The notes beneath the pieces are model-generated. The model was not told the DNA's origin. It was given only the letters and a program-made list of their open reading frames with translations, and searched no databases. A stretch of DNA of 64,000 bases from an uncultured Bradyrhizobium sp. (GTDB lineage Bacteria > Pseudomonadota > Alphaproteobacteria > Rhizobiales > Xanthobacteraceae): positions 1 through 64,000 of the forward strand of contig NZ_CAKZHY010000096.1 in the NCBI RefSeq assembly GCF_936928535.1. Direction: 5' to 3'. Shown piece by piece: positions 1 through 8,358 of the stretch. The position numbers and the translations under genes were made by a program. The first letter of the stretch is position 1. Every line of letters starts with the position of its first letter.

Positions 1-34
1 CGAATCTTCGCAAGACGATCGCTGCGGCGTATGG

Positions 35-75
35 GTCCCGGATCGGCGCGCGCTTTAGGCGCGCTCGTCCGGGAC
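35..75. repeat. Imperfect palindrome, dispersed-repeat type
   Basis: Arms GTCCCGGA and GTCCGGGAC flank a GC-rich core and can fold into a hairpin just downstream of the minus-strand glycosyltransferase stop. It resembles the dispersed GC-rich palindromes seen elsewhere in the window (for example 63422-63507). It could also work as a transcription end, but there is no clear T-run. Confidence 0.4.
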
Positions 76-95
76 GACACCGTTGGTGAGGCTGC

Positions 96-1166
96 TTACT
101 CCGCGCTGCTCACCAGCTTGATCCGCGGTGCCTGGGCCTCGGTCAGGCTGCGGTAGGCGGCGAGATAGTCGAGGGCCATCCGCCGCGCGGTGAAGCGCGT
201 TTCGAACTGCTTGCGGATCGCGGCGCGATCGAGTTGCGCGAGGCGGCTCACGACGCCGGCGGCGCTGATGACGTCCTCGACGACGAAGCCGGTGAGGCCC
301 TCGTCGATGATTTCAGGCACCGAGCCGCGGTTGAAGGCGACCACCGGCGTACCGCAGGCCATGGCTTCGATCATCACGAGGCCGAACGGCTCCGGCCAGT
401 CGATCGGCAGCAACAGGCCAAGCGCGCCGCTCAGGAAGTCCGACTTCTCGTGATCGCTGATCTCGCCGATGAAATCGACCAGCGGATTACCCACGATCAT
501 GGGCTTGATCAGCTCGTCATAATAGTCCTGGTCCGCGCGATCGACCTTGGCCGCGATCTTCAGCGGGATGCCGCAATGCATCGCGATCTTGATGGCGCGG
601 TCGACACCCTTCTCGGGCGCGATGCGGCCGAGCACCGCCAGATATTCTTGCTTGGCCGGCTTCGGCGTCAGAAGGTTTTCCGGCAGGCCGTGATGGATCG
701 TCGTCACCCAATTGGCCTGCGGCACCGGCCGCCGCTGCGCGTTCGAGATCGAGATGACGGGCATCTTGGAGAAAGTGTTGAACACAGGCTGATGCTCCGG
801 CAGATCGAGCCGGCCATGCAGCGTGGTCAGGAACGGCGTCGGCTGCCGGTAGAACAGCGACCACGGATAATAGTCGAGATGGAAGTGGAGGAAGTCGAAC
901 TCCTCGTCGTCACATTTCTGCCGCACGCGCTCCAGCAGCACCATGTGCAGCGCGTTGGGGTCGCGCACGGAACCGTCCAGGCGAAGCGCCCGGGGCCATA
1001 ACGCATCCAGCTTCGCCGAGGTCTGGGAGTCGCCGCTGGCGAACAAGGTGACGTCGTGCCCGAGCGCGACCAATTCTTCCGTCAACCAATGCACCACCCG
1101 CTCGGTGCCGCCATACAGCTTGGGTGGAACAGCCTCCGTCAACGGAGCTACCTGCGCGATGCGCAT
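96..1166 (-). CDS. Glycosyltransferase family 4 (GT-B fold)
   Basis: A 356-residue cytosolic sugar transferase. The N-terminal acceptor half holds the LYGGTERVV stretch near residue 18, typical of GT4 enzymes that begin with a Gly-Gly loop. The donor half holds GRIAPEKGVDRA and the EPFGLVMIEAMACG signature (E-x7-E type) used to bind the nucleotide sugar, followed by a GSVPEII segment. Length is normal for the family. The ATG at 1166 follows AGGAG at eight bases. The donor and acceptor cannot be read from sequence; related genes are often annotated as general-stress glycosyltransferases. It diverges from the ABC exporter at 1445 and its promoter region contains a candidate EcfG element (minus-strand reading GGAAC-N16-CGTT at 1240-1264). 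Confidence 0.85.
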   Translation of the reverse strand: MRIAQVAPLTEAVPPKLYGGTERVVHWLTEELVALGHDVTLFASGDSQTSAKLDALWPRALRLDGSVRDPNALHMVLLERVRQKCDDEEFDFLHFHLDYYPWSLFYRQPTPFLTTLHGRLDLPEHQPVFNTFSKMPVISISNAQRRPVPQANWVTTIHHGLPENLLTPKPAKQEYLAVLGRIAPEKGVDRAIKIAMHCGIPLKIAAKVDRADQDYYDELIKPMIVGNPLVDFIGEISDHEKSDFLSGALGLLLPIDWPEPFGLVMIEAMACGTPVVAFNRGSVPEIIDEGLTGFVVEDVISAAGVVSRLAQLDRAAIRKQFETRFTARRMALDYLAAYRSLTEAQAPRIKLVSSAE

Positions 1167-1237
1167 CTCACCATCTCCTATGCGATCATGTGAACGTTGA
1201 AACCCCCGCCGTGTATCGGCACCGGCATGCCGACAAG

Positions 1238-1264
1238 GGAACGTTCCCGCAGTTGCGAAGTTCC
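1238..1264. promoter_or_regulatory. Symmetric EcfG-type (general stress) promoter, readable both ways
   Basis: Plus strand: GGAAC at 1238-1242, 17 bases, GTT at 1260-1262. Minus strand: GGAAC from 1264 to 1260, 16 bases, then CGTT ending at 1240. The element is therefore GGAAC-N17-GTTCC. The alphaproteobacterial EcfG consensus is GGAAC-N16/17-CGTT. Predicted leaders are about 175 bases toward 1445 and about 65 bases toward 1166. This is a pattern match only. Confidence 0.6.
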
Positions 1265-1444
1265 TCTCAACAAACGTTACTTATTCGACACATCGCGCGC
1301 GCGTCTCGATGCTGCCATCTGATCTTCTCAGATCGTCCGCATCCGCATGTCGTGATGACGTTGCCCGGGAACCGAGGCGAACTGGTCGATGTTCACTCGA
1401 TCAGTCAGAACAATTGAAATCATCACGACGGGGTCGAGTGTCAC

Positions 1445-3208
1445 ATGGATCATCTTTCTGGATACGCGCGCAGGCCATTTGCCTTTGTCTTGCGCTATCT
1501 ACGGCGACGACTGGCGTCGCATCTGGTGATCCTGACCGCCGTGGTCGCAGCGGTTGCCTGCTCCGTAGGCACGCAGTACGGCGTCAAATCTCTCGTCGAC
1601 GCCTTGTCGGCGGGAACCTCACATGGCGGAAGCGTATGGCTGGCATTCATCCTGCTCATGTCGCTCATCGCCGCCGACAATTTTCTGTGGCGGATCGCGA
1701 GCTGGACGGCGAGCTTCACCTTCGTCCGTGTCACGGGCGATTTGCGTCGTGATATATTTCGTCATCTGACCGGACACGCGCCGAGTTACTTCCTGGACCG
1801 CATGCCGGGCATGCTGACGAGCCGCATCACGGCCACATCCAACGCGGTGTTCACCGTCGAGAACATGTTCGTCTGGAATGTGTTGCCGCCGTGCATTGCC
1901 ACAATTGCGGCGATCGGGTTGATTGGAACCGTAAGTCCATACATGGCGGCGGGCCTGATCGTGATCGCAGGCGGCATGGTGGTGGCGATGTTCCGCCTGG
2001 CCGCGGCGGGCAAACCGTTGCATGACGACTTCGCCGACAAGGCGGCCGCCGTCGACGGAGAGATGATCGACGTCATCAGCAACATGCCGTTGGTCCGCGC
2101 CTTCTGCGGCATTGGCCACGAGCATGAGCGATTTGACGCCACGGTGGGCCGGGAAGTCAACGCGCGCGGACGCAGCCTGCGTTATCTGGAGAAGCTGCGG
2201 CTGCTGCATGCGGCCGTGACCGTGATCCTGACGATCGCCCTGATGGCCTGGGCCGTCACGCTTTGGCAGCAGGGCGAGGCGACCACCGGCGACGTCGTGC
2301 TGGTCTGTACCCTCGGTATCTCCATCCTGAGCGCGACCCGCGATCTTGCGGTTGCGCTGGTCGATGTCACCCAGCACGTCGCGCGCCTGACCGAGGCGAT
2401 CGCCACGCTGCTGGTGCCGCACGAGCTGCGCGATCACCCCGAGGCCGAGCCGCTGGTCAAGAGCGGCGCCGCGATCGCGTTCAACAACGTCACCTTTGGC
2501 TATCCGGGCGGCGAGAAGATTTTTGAACGCTTCAGCCTGCGGCTCCAGCCCGGTCAGCGCGTCGGCCTGGTCGGGCAGTCCGGCGGCGGCAAGTCTACCC
2601 TTTTCACGCTGCTGCAACGCTTCTACGATGTCGACGAGGGCAGTGTGATGGTCGATGGCCAGGACATCTCCATGGTCACGCAGCAGAGCCTGCGCGAGGC
2701 GATCTCCGTGGTGCCGCAGGATATCTCGCTGTTTCATCGTTCGATCCGCGAGAATATCCGCTATGGCCGGCCGAACGCGACGGACGACGAGGTGCTGCGC
2801 GCGGCGATCGCGGCACGCTGCGATTTCATCGATAGCCTGCCTGACGGTCTCGACACCATGGTCGGCGACCGCGGAGTCAAGATGTCCGGCGGCCAGCGCC
2901 AGCGCATCGCGATCGCGCGCGCCTTCGTGAAGGACGCGCCGATCCTGCTGCTCGACGAAGCCACCGCGGCGCTCGATAGCGAATCCGAGGAGGCGATCCG
3001 CGAGGCGCTGTCACGCCTGATGCGCGGCCGCACCGTGATCGCGATTGCCCATCGCCTCGCGACGCTACGCAATTTCGACCGCGTGGTCGTGCTCAGGAAC
3101 GGGAAGATCATCGAGGACGGTGCGCCCGACCGGCTGATGCAGGGGCACGGCCCGTACCGTGAGCTGGTGACGCAGGAAATGAGCCGGCTCGCGAAGTTCG
3201 CCGCGTAA
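1445..3208 (+). CDS. ABC exporter, fused permease and ATPase (MsbA/MDR-like)
   Basis: A 587-residue half-transporter expected to work as a homodimer in the inner membrane. Residues about 20-310 form the six-helix membrane domain. The ATPase domain carries Walker A GQSGGGKST (377-385), signature MSGGQRQRIA (480-489), Walker B LLLDEAT (501-507) and switch His536. Length fits type IV exporters (lipid, glycan or drug). The substrate is unknown. The ATG at 1445 has no strong ribosome-binding site. The debranching-like enzyme starts about 60 bases downstream on the same strand, so the two probably share the stress-type promoter at 1238. Confidence 0.9.
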   Translation: MDHLSGYARRPFAFVLRYLRRRLASHLVILTAVVAAVACSVGTQYGVKSLVDALSAGTSHGGSVWLAFILLMSLIAADNFLWRIASWTASFTFVRVTGDLRRDIFRHLTGHAPSYFLDRMPGMLTSRITATSNAVFTVENMFVWNVLPPCIATIAAIGLIGTVSPYMAAGLIVIAGGMVVAMFRLAAAGKPLHDDFADKAAAVDGEMIDVISNMPLVRAFCGIGHEHERFDATVGREVNARGRSLRYLEKLRLLHAAVTVILTIALMAWAVTLWQQGEATTGDVVLVCTLGISILSATRDLAVALVDVTQHVARLTEAIATLLVPHELRDHPEAEPLVKSGAAIAFNNVTFGYPGGEKIFERFSLRLQPGQRVGLVGQSGGGKSTLFTLLQRFYDVDEGSVMVDGQDISMVTQQSLREAISVVPQDISLFHRSIRENIRYGRPNATDDEVLRAAIAARCDFIDSLPDGLDTMVGDRGVKMSGGQRQRIAIARAFVKDAPILLLDEATAALDSESEEAIREALSRLMRGRTVIAIAHRLATLRNFDRVVVLRNGKIIEDGAPDRLMQGHGPYRELVTQEMSRLAKFAA

Positions 3209-3267
3209 ACCCAACAGTTGCGTTTGCGTTGGTCGCGTTCGAAACACTGGCAGCAGGGGAGCAGCTC

Positions 3268-5472
3268 ATGGCAGCCGAAGCCGCAACCAAGATCATGTCG
3301 GCACCACAGACCATCGAGACCGTCGCGGAGCAGCCGTTCTACATTCCGATGACGGGGCCCGCCGCGCGGCCCCGTCGCTCGCTCAAGCACGACGACACCT
3401 TCATCGTGCTGGACAGCCATGGCGATATCGGCGCCTCCGCCGGGGGCCCGGACGGCCTGTTCAACCACGACACGCGCTATCTGGCGCGACTGGAGCTGGT
3501 GCTCGACGATCTCCAGCCGCTGCTGCTCGGCTCGAACCTGCGCGACGACAATTCGGGTCTGACGGTCGACCTCACCAACCCCGATATCTATCGCCAGGGC
3601 CGCATCGTCCTGCAAAAGGACCTGCTGCACATCGTGCGCACGATCTTTCTGTGGCGCGGTACGGCCTATCAGCGCATCGGGCTGCAGAATCACGGCGAGC
3701 AACGTGCCAGCTTCGAGGTGACGCTGCTGTTCGACAATGATTTTGCCGATCTGTTCGAAGTGCGCGGCGAGCGGCGCCCGCGGCGCGGCACCGGCACCAG
3801 CAAGTTGCTCGGACCGACCGACGTGCTGTTCGAATATCGCGGTCTCGACGAGGCCGAGCGCACCACCGGCCTGCATTTCGACCCGCGCCCGACCCGGCTC
3901 TCGGTGAATGCCGCGACCTGGCAGCTCGAGCTCGATCCGCACGAAGCCAAGTCGCTGTTCGTGGCCGTGTCCTGCAACCGGCCTCTCGCGGAGAAGCCGG
4001 CACGCTTCTTCCGGGGCCTGCTGGCGCATCGCCGCGAGATGCGGCAGTCGACGATCGGCGCGGCCAGCATCGAGACCTCCAACAACATCTTCAACGAGGT
4101 GCTGTGCCAGGCCATGGCCGACCTCAACATGCTGATGACGGAGACGCCGCAGGGGCGCTATCCCTATGCCGGCATTCCCTGGTATTCGACGACGTTCGGC
4201 CGCGATGGCCTGATCACGGCACTCCAGATGCTGTGGGTCGATCCGCGGGTAGCGAAAGGCGTCTTGCGCCGGCTTGCACATTTCCAGGCCAAGACGGTCG
4301 ACCCGCTTGCCGATGCCGCACCGGGGAAGATTTTGCACGAGATGCGCGGCGGCGAGATGGCGGCGCTGCGCGAGGTGCCGTTCTCGCAATATTACGGCAG
4401 CGTGGATTCGACCGCCCTGTTCGTGCTCCTCGCGGGGCGCTATTTCGAGCGCACTGGCGACGAGAAGACGTTGACCGAGCTTTGGCCTGCGATCGAGGCG
4501 GGGCTTGCCTGGATCGACGGTCCTGGTGATCCCGATCAGGACGGCTTTGTCGAGTACCAGCGCGCAACCGAAAAGGGGCTCGCGAACCAGGGCTGGAAGG
4601 ACTCCTACGACGCCATCTTCCATGCCGATGGCAAGCTCGCGGAAGGCAATATCGCGCTCGCCGAAGTCCAGGGCTATGTCTATGTCGCAAAGCAGCTCGC
4701 CGCGCGATGCGCGCACAAGCTCGGCAAACCCGATCTCGCGCGGAAGCTCGAGGCGGAGGCCAAGTCGCTCGCTGAACGCTTTGAGGCGGCGTTCTGGTGC
4801 GAACAGCTTGGCACCTATGCGGTCGCCCTCGATGGTCAGAAGCGGCGCTGCGAGGTCCGCACCTCGAATGCCGGGCAGGTGCTGTTCAGCGGCATGATCC
4901 GTGAAGACCGCGCCCGGCTCGTGGCCGCCGATCTGATGCGCCCGCACTTCTTCTCGGGCTGGGGCATCCGCACCGTCGCCCGCGGCGAAGTTCGCTACAA
5001 TCCGATGTCCTATCACGATGGGTCGATCTGGCCGCACGACAACGCACTGATTGCGCTCGGGCTCGCCCATTACGGGCTCAAGCACTCGGTCGCGCACGTC
5101 TTCAAGGGCTTGTTCGACGCCGCGACCTACATGGATCTGAGGCGGTTGCCGGAATTGTTCTGCGGCTTCCGTCGCGAGAAGCGGCGCGGCCCGACGCTCT
5201 ATCCCGTTGCCTGCGCGCCGCAGGCCTGGGCCAGCGCAACGCCGTTCACGCTGCTGGAGGCGGCGCTCGGCATCGAGTTCGACGTCGCGCGCCGCGAGAT
5301 CCGGCTGCGCAATCCGCATCTGCCGGCATTTCTGAACGAGGTCATTCTGCGCGACCTGCACCTGGGCGAATCCAGCGTGGACTTGCGCGTCAGCCGCCAC
5401 GGCCACGACGTGGCGCTGGAGGTGCTGCGCACGCGCGGCCAGATCCAGGTTTCGATCGTGCTGGCGCGCTAG
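3268..5472 (+). CDS. Amylo-alpha-1,6-glucosidase / glycogen-debranching family protein
   Basis: About 734 residues. The N-terminal part (residues about 35-230) matches the glycogen-debranching N-terminal domain. The C-terminal part (about 280-700) is an alpha/alpha-toroid glycosidase region with GIPWYSTTFGRDG and MSYHDGSIWPHDNA, the usual conserved stretches of this family. The ATG at 3268 is chosen over an upstream TTG (3229) because AGGGGAG lies seven bases before it. The role is probably trimming alpha-1,6 branches of a glucan, but this family also includes enzymes acting on other alpha-glucosides. Context (GT4, ABC exporter, PRC protein, EcfG-type promoter) suggests stress-linked carbohydrate metabolism. 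Confidence 0.85.
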   Translation: MAAEAATKIMSAPQTIETVAEQPFYIPMTGPAARPRRSLKHDDTFIVLDSHGDIGASAGGPDGLFNHDTRYLARLELVLDDLQPLLLGSNLRDDNSGLTVDLTNPDIYRQGRIVLQKDLLHIVRTIFLWRGTAYQRIGLQNHGEQRASFEVTLLFDNDFADLFEVRGERRPRRGTGTSKLLGPTDVLFEYRGLDEAERTTGLHFDPRPTRLSVNAATWQLELDPHEAKSLFVAVSCNRPLAEKPARFFRGLLAHRREMRQSTIGAASIETSNNIFNEVLCQAMADLNMLMTETPQGRYPYAGIPWYSTTFGRDGLITALQMLWVDPRVAKGVLRRLAHFQAKTVDPLADAAPGKILHEMRGGEMAALREVPFSQYYGSVDSTALFVLLAGRYFERTGDEKTLTELWPAIEAGLAWIDGPGDPDQDGFVEYQRATEKGLANQGWKDSYDAIFHADGKLAEGNIALAEVQGYVYVAKQLAARCAHKLGKPDLARKLEAEAKSLAERFEAAFWCEQLGTYAVALDGQKRRCEVRTSNAGQVLFSGMIREDRARLVAADLMRPHFFSGWGIRTVARGEVRYNPMSYHDGSIWPHDNALIALGLAHYGLKHSVAHVFKGLFDAATYMDLRRLPELFCGFRREKRRGPTLYPVACAPQAWASATPFTLLEAALGIEFDVARREIRLRNPHLPAFLNEVILRDLHLGESSVDLRVSRHGHDVALEVLRTRGQIQVSIVLAR

Positions 5473-5494
5473 CGGCGCCGGCGAGGAGGGTGTC

Positions 5495-6028
5495 ATGCGT
5501 AACGCTGGATGGTTGTCCCTGTGCTTCGCGGTCGTCACGGGATTGACGATTGCCATATCGCGTGCCGCGGAGGAGCAGCCCGCCTCCGCCAATGCAGCCC
5601 CGACCGAGGCGAACGCACCGCCGACGGCGGCGCCGCCGGCTTCGGTCGTGCCCGTCACCCCGAAGGATGCCGCGCCGCCGCCATCGGTGACCATCATCGG
5701 CGCCAGCGACGCCCATGGCGTGCTCGGGCGTGACGTGCGCAGTGCGGCGGATGAGGACATGGGGCGAATCGTCGACGTCATCGTCGATCGCGAGGGGCAT
5801 GTCCGCGCCGCGGTGATCGATTTCGGCGGCTTCCTCGGCGTCGGTAGCCGCAAGATCGTGGTGGATTGGAACGCGCTGCGGTTCGGCAAGATTGCCAACA
5901 AGAAGGAAAGCATCACGCTGGAATTGACCAAGGCGCAGGTCGCGGCCGCGCCAGAATACAAGGAGGACACGCCGATGGTCGTTCTCGGTGCGTCCGGCAG
6001 TCTTCAACCGCTGCAAGCCATCCAGTGA
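5495..6028 (+). CDS. Exported PRC-barrel domain protein
   Basis: 177 residues. A signal peptide occupies roughly residues 1-25, followed by an Ala/Pro-rich linker and a PRC-barrel at about 72-150 (LGRDVRS to VDWNALRFG). PRC-barrels are small beta-barrel modules found in RNA-maturation proteins and in stress or photosynthetic proteins; no catalytic role is visible. It begins 22 bases after the debranching-like enzyme with a GAGGAGG ribosome-binding site, so the genes are likely cotranscribed. The precise function is unknown. Confidence 0.8.
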   Translation: MRNAGWLSLCFAVVTGLTIAISRAAEEQPASANAAPTEANAPPTAAPPASVVPVTPKDAAPPPSVTIIGASDAHGVLGRDVRSAADEDMGRIVDVIVDREGHVRAAVIDFGGFLGVGSRKIVVDWNALRFGKIANKKESITLELTKAQVAAAPEYKEDTPMVVLGASGSLQPLQAIQ

Positions 6029-6051
6029 GGAGGGGGGAGGGCTGACCGCCT

Positions 6052-7362
6052 GTGCTCTTGTCGAGGAAGCCTGATCATGCAGATCGTCAGGGACGCGTTG
6101 AACAGGACAACGTCGCCGCGCCCCTGCTTGCGGTCATTCCGGAGCCGTCGCGACGAAGCCTGCGCGGTCTCGACTGGTTCATCTTCTTCCTCGCCGACGT
6201 GCAGACCGGCTTCGGCCCCTTCATCGCGGTCTATCTGACGACCCAGAAATGGACGCAGGTCGAGATCGGCTTCGTGCTGTCGATCGGCGGCATCGTCGCG
6301 CTGATCGGCCAGATGCCGGGCGGCGCCATCATCGATGCCGCGAAATCGGAACGACTGGTCGCGGCGCTCGCGATCGCGACCATTGGCTGCTGTGCGCTCG
6401 CCTATGCGGCGATGCCGATCTTCCCTGTGGTGGTGACGGCGGCAACGCTGCATGCGGCGGCGAGCTGTGTGTTGGGGCCGGCGATCGCGGCGATCAGCCT
6501 TGGCCTGGTCGGCCCGCTCAAGATCGGCGAGCGGCTCGGCCGAAATGCGCGCTTTGCCTCGCTCGGCAACGGCGTCGCCGCTGCTGTGATGGGCACGGCC
6601 GGCTATCTTCTCTCGAGCCGTTCGGTGTTCCTTGTCACCTTCCTGCTCGCGATCCCGACGCTGATCGCGCTGTCGCGCATCCGCGAGGAGGAAGTGGATA
6701 TCGCGCGCTGTCACGGCGAGATGCCGCGCGAAGCGCCCGTTCCAGGCGACACCAACATCTGGCACCTGATCCGGCAACGGCCGCTGATCGTCTTTGCGCT
6801 GAGCGTGCTGCTGTTGCAGCTGGCGAATGCCTCGATGATGCCGTTGATGGCGAGCGCAGTGACGGCGCGGTCGAGCCAGTGGGCGACGGTGCTGGTGGCT
6901 TTCTGCATTGTCGTCCCCCAGGCGATCGTGGCACTGCTGTCGCCGACCGTCGGCCGCAAGGCTCAAGCGTGGGGACGGCGTCCGCTGCTGCTGATCGGGT
7001 TCGGCGCGCTGGCGATTCGTGGTCTTCTGTTTGCCACCGTGCGCGATCCCTATCTGCTGGTCGCGGTGCAGGTCTTCGACGGCATCACCGCGGCGGTGTT
7101 CGCGGTGATGATCCCGCTGATCGTTGCCGACGTGGCCTTCGGCAGCGGGCACTTCAATCTCGCCCAGGGCATTGTCGGCACAGCGACCGGCATCGGCGCG
7201 TCGCTGAGCACGGCGCTTGGCGGCTATGTCAGCGACAAGTTCGGCAATGCCACCGCCTTCTTTGGGCTCGCGGGCATCGCAGCGGCAGGGCTCTTGCTGG
7301 TCCTATTCGTGATGCCGGAGACCCGGCGCACCGGCATTGCGGCAAAAGAAATGGCCGGCTGA
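6052..7362 (+). CDS. Major facilitator superfamily transporter
   Basis: 436 residues with about twelve hydrophobic segments beginning at residue 42 (LDWFIFFLADVQTGFGPF). The cytosolic loop between the two six-helix halves is near residues 205-235. The GTG at 6052 follows a purine-rich GAGGAGGGGGGAGGG run; an ATG at 6077 lies in a different frame and would give only a short peptide, so the amino-terminal 40 residues are the least certain part. The substrate cannot be read. The last codons and stop lie inside a 12-bp hairpin (7351-7380) that also appears to end fixK2 transcription from the opposite strand. Confidence 0.85.
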   Translation: MLLSRKPDHADRQGRVEQDNVAAPLLAVIPEPSRRSLRGLDWFIFFLADVQTGFGPFIAVYLTTQKWTQVEIGFVLSIGGIVALIGQMPGGAIIDAAKSERLVAALAIATIGCCALAYAAMPIFPVVVTAATLHAAASCVLGPAIAAISLGLVGPLKIGERLGRNARFASLGNGVAAAVMGTAGYLLSSRSVFLVTFLLAIPTLIALSRIREEEVDIARCHGEMPREAPVPGDTNIWHLIRQRPLIVFALSVLLLQLANASMMPLMASAVTARSSQWATVLVAFCIVVPQAIVALLSPTVGRKAQAWGRRPLLLIGFGALAIRGLLFATVRDPYLLVAVQVFDGITAAVFAVMIPLIVADVAFGSGHFNLAQGIVGTATGIGASLSTALGGYVSDKFGNATAFFGLAGIAAAGLLLVLFVMPETRRTGIAAKEMAG

Positions 7363-7380
7363 ACGAGATCAGCCGGCCAT
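7351..7380 (-). terminator. Rho-independent terminator of fixK2, overlapping the end of the MFS gene
   Basis: A perfect 12-bp stem, ATGGCCGGCTGA paired with TCAGCCGGCCAT, with a six-base loop. On the minus strand it is followed by TTCTTTTG, as expected for a terminator after fixK2. On the plus strand no T-run follows. The left arm includes the last codons and the stop of the MFS gene. Confidence 0.7.
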
Positions 7381-7404
7381 AAGTGGGTGGGGAGGACGAA
7401 ACGA

Positions 7405-8103
7405 TCAGGCGTCGAGATTGTGCAGGCGCTGGCGGTTGCGCAGGACGATTTGACGGGCGCCGGAGAAACCGAGAATGCCCTGGCTGTGCAGCTGCGACAG
7501 CGCGCGCGACACGGTCTCGAGCGTGAGGCCGAGATAGTCGCCGATGTCGCGGCGGCACATCGGCAGTGCCATCATTCCGGCAACGGCGAGGCGGCGGTCC
7601 ATTTCGAGCAGGAAGGTCGCAACCCGCTCCATCGCAGTCTTGCGACCGAGGAGCAGCATGTGGTCTTCGGCGTGGCGCAGCTCGCCGGCCGTCATGGCCC
7701 AGAGCTTGCGAGCGACCTGCACGTCGGTGCCAGCGGCCCTTTCGAGGCTGATGCGCTTCACCAGGCGCACATTGGTGTCGATGATGGCTTCGGCGGCGAG
7801 GCGGTGGCTGGCGCCGGATTCGAGGCCGAACACATCGCCGGGAAGATGGAAGGTGCCGATCTGGCGGCGGCCGTCCGAGAGGAGCTTGTAGGTGCGGACC
7901 GCGCCGGAGACGACCTGATAGACATATTCGGCCGGCTCGTCCTCGCCGTAGATTTCCTCGTCCTTGCGGTAGGAGAACTCGGTGGCGACCAGGCCGACGT
8001 GGCCGGTGATCGCGCCGAACTGGTCCGAAACGGGATGAGCAGGGGCAATCCTGCCACCGATTTGGGTGTTGATCGCCGGGGTGTTGATCGTCTGGGTCAG
8101 CAT
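7405..8103 (-). CDS. fixK2: FixK2, CRP/FNR-type activator of microoxic genes
   Basis: 232 residues from the chosen start. The cyclic-nucleotide-like beta-roll is N-terminal and the helix-turn-helix (CRRDIGDYLGLTLETVSRAL) is C-terminal. It lacks the N-terminal Cys cluster of FNR, so it does not sense oxygen through iron-sulfur. The start at 8103 gives GGAG with nine-base spacing (the in-frame ATG at 8112 abuts that GGAG), gives the 232-residue length of Bradyrhizobium FixK2, and places the helix-turn-helix cysteine at 183, the redox-sensitive residue known in that protein. It is the last gene of the fixLJ / receiver / fixK2 minus-strand group. It should bind the TTGA-N6-TCAA boxes listed here at 8815, 12665 and 16242. 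Confidence 0.95.
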   Translation of the reverse strand: MLTQTINTPAINTQIGGRIAPAHPVSDQFGAITGHVGLVATEFSYRKDEEIYGEDEPAEYVYQVVSGAVRTYKLLSDGRRQIGTFHLPGDVFGLESGASHRLAAEAIIDTNVRLVKRISLERAAGTDVQVARKLWAMTAGELRHAEDHMLLLGRKTAMERVATFLLEMDRRLAVAGMMALPMCRRDIGDYLGLTLETVSRALSQLHSQGILGFSGARQIVLRNRQRLHNLDA

Positions 8104-8187
8104 CTGCGCCATCTCCGTTGTGATGACGCTTGTCTACGCGGTATCGGGTGCTTCGAAAATTTCGCGAGATATCTTAAGGGGGGCGCC

Positions 8188-8195
8188 TTACGTAG
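8188..8195 (+). promoter_or_regulatory. Candidate FixJ site upstream of fixK2
   Basis: TTACGTAG lies 85 bases before the fixK2 start, within an imperfect inverted repeat CTTACG / CGTAGG (8187-8205). It resembles the GTAMGTAG core reported for rhizobial FixJ targets. The match is short, so confidence is low. Confidence 0.35.
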
Positions 8196-8242
8196 AATCC
8201 CGTAGGTCGCGGAGTTGGTGGCGGAGCAAATCCGGGGCTGCT

Positions 8243-8255
8243 CACGACTGTCGTG
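8243..8255. promoter_or_regulatory. Perfect inverted repeat in the fixK2 upstream region
   Basis: CACGAC-T-GTCGTG, a six-base perfect dyad with a single central base, about 140 bases before the fixK2 start and outside coding sequence. It could be an operator for a second regulator of fixK2. The protein is unknown. Confidence 0.3.
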
Positions 8256-8358
8256 CGGGATTGCGCTACGCCACATCCGGGCCACGGGACAGCTCTCACG
8301 GCGGCGAGCCGACGCGAATCTATGGTCCACCCAGCGAGATTTCGCTCTACGGAAGCGC

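Noticed and set aside
2761..5970. A minus-strand open frame of over 1,000 codons opposite the ABC exporter and debranching-like genes
   Set aside because: It mirrors strong GC3 codon bias of the plus-strand genes, which show clear family motifs across the same span; the antisense translation has no domain.
6077..6160. ATG at 6077 as the MFS start
   Set aside because: It is in another frame and closes quickly; the GTG at 6052 follows a strong purine-rich site and reads into the first membrane helix without a break.
8228..8281. TTG...CAA-like matches in the fixK2 upstream region as an autoregulatory FixK box
   Set aside because: The nearest matches have wrong spacing (TTG-N9-CAA) or a broken right half (TTGCGCTACGCCAC); not good enough to call.
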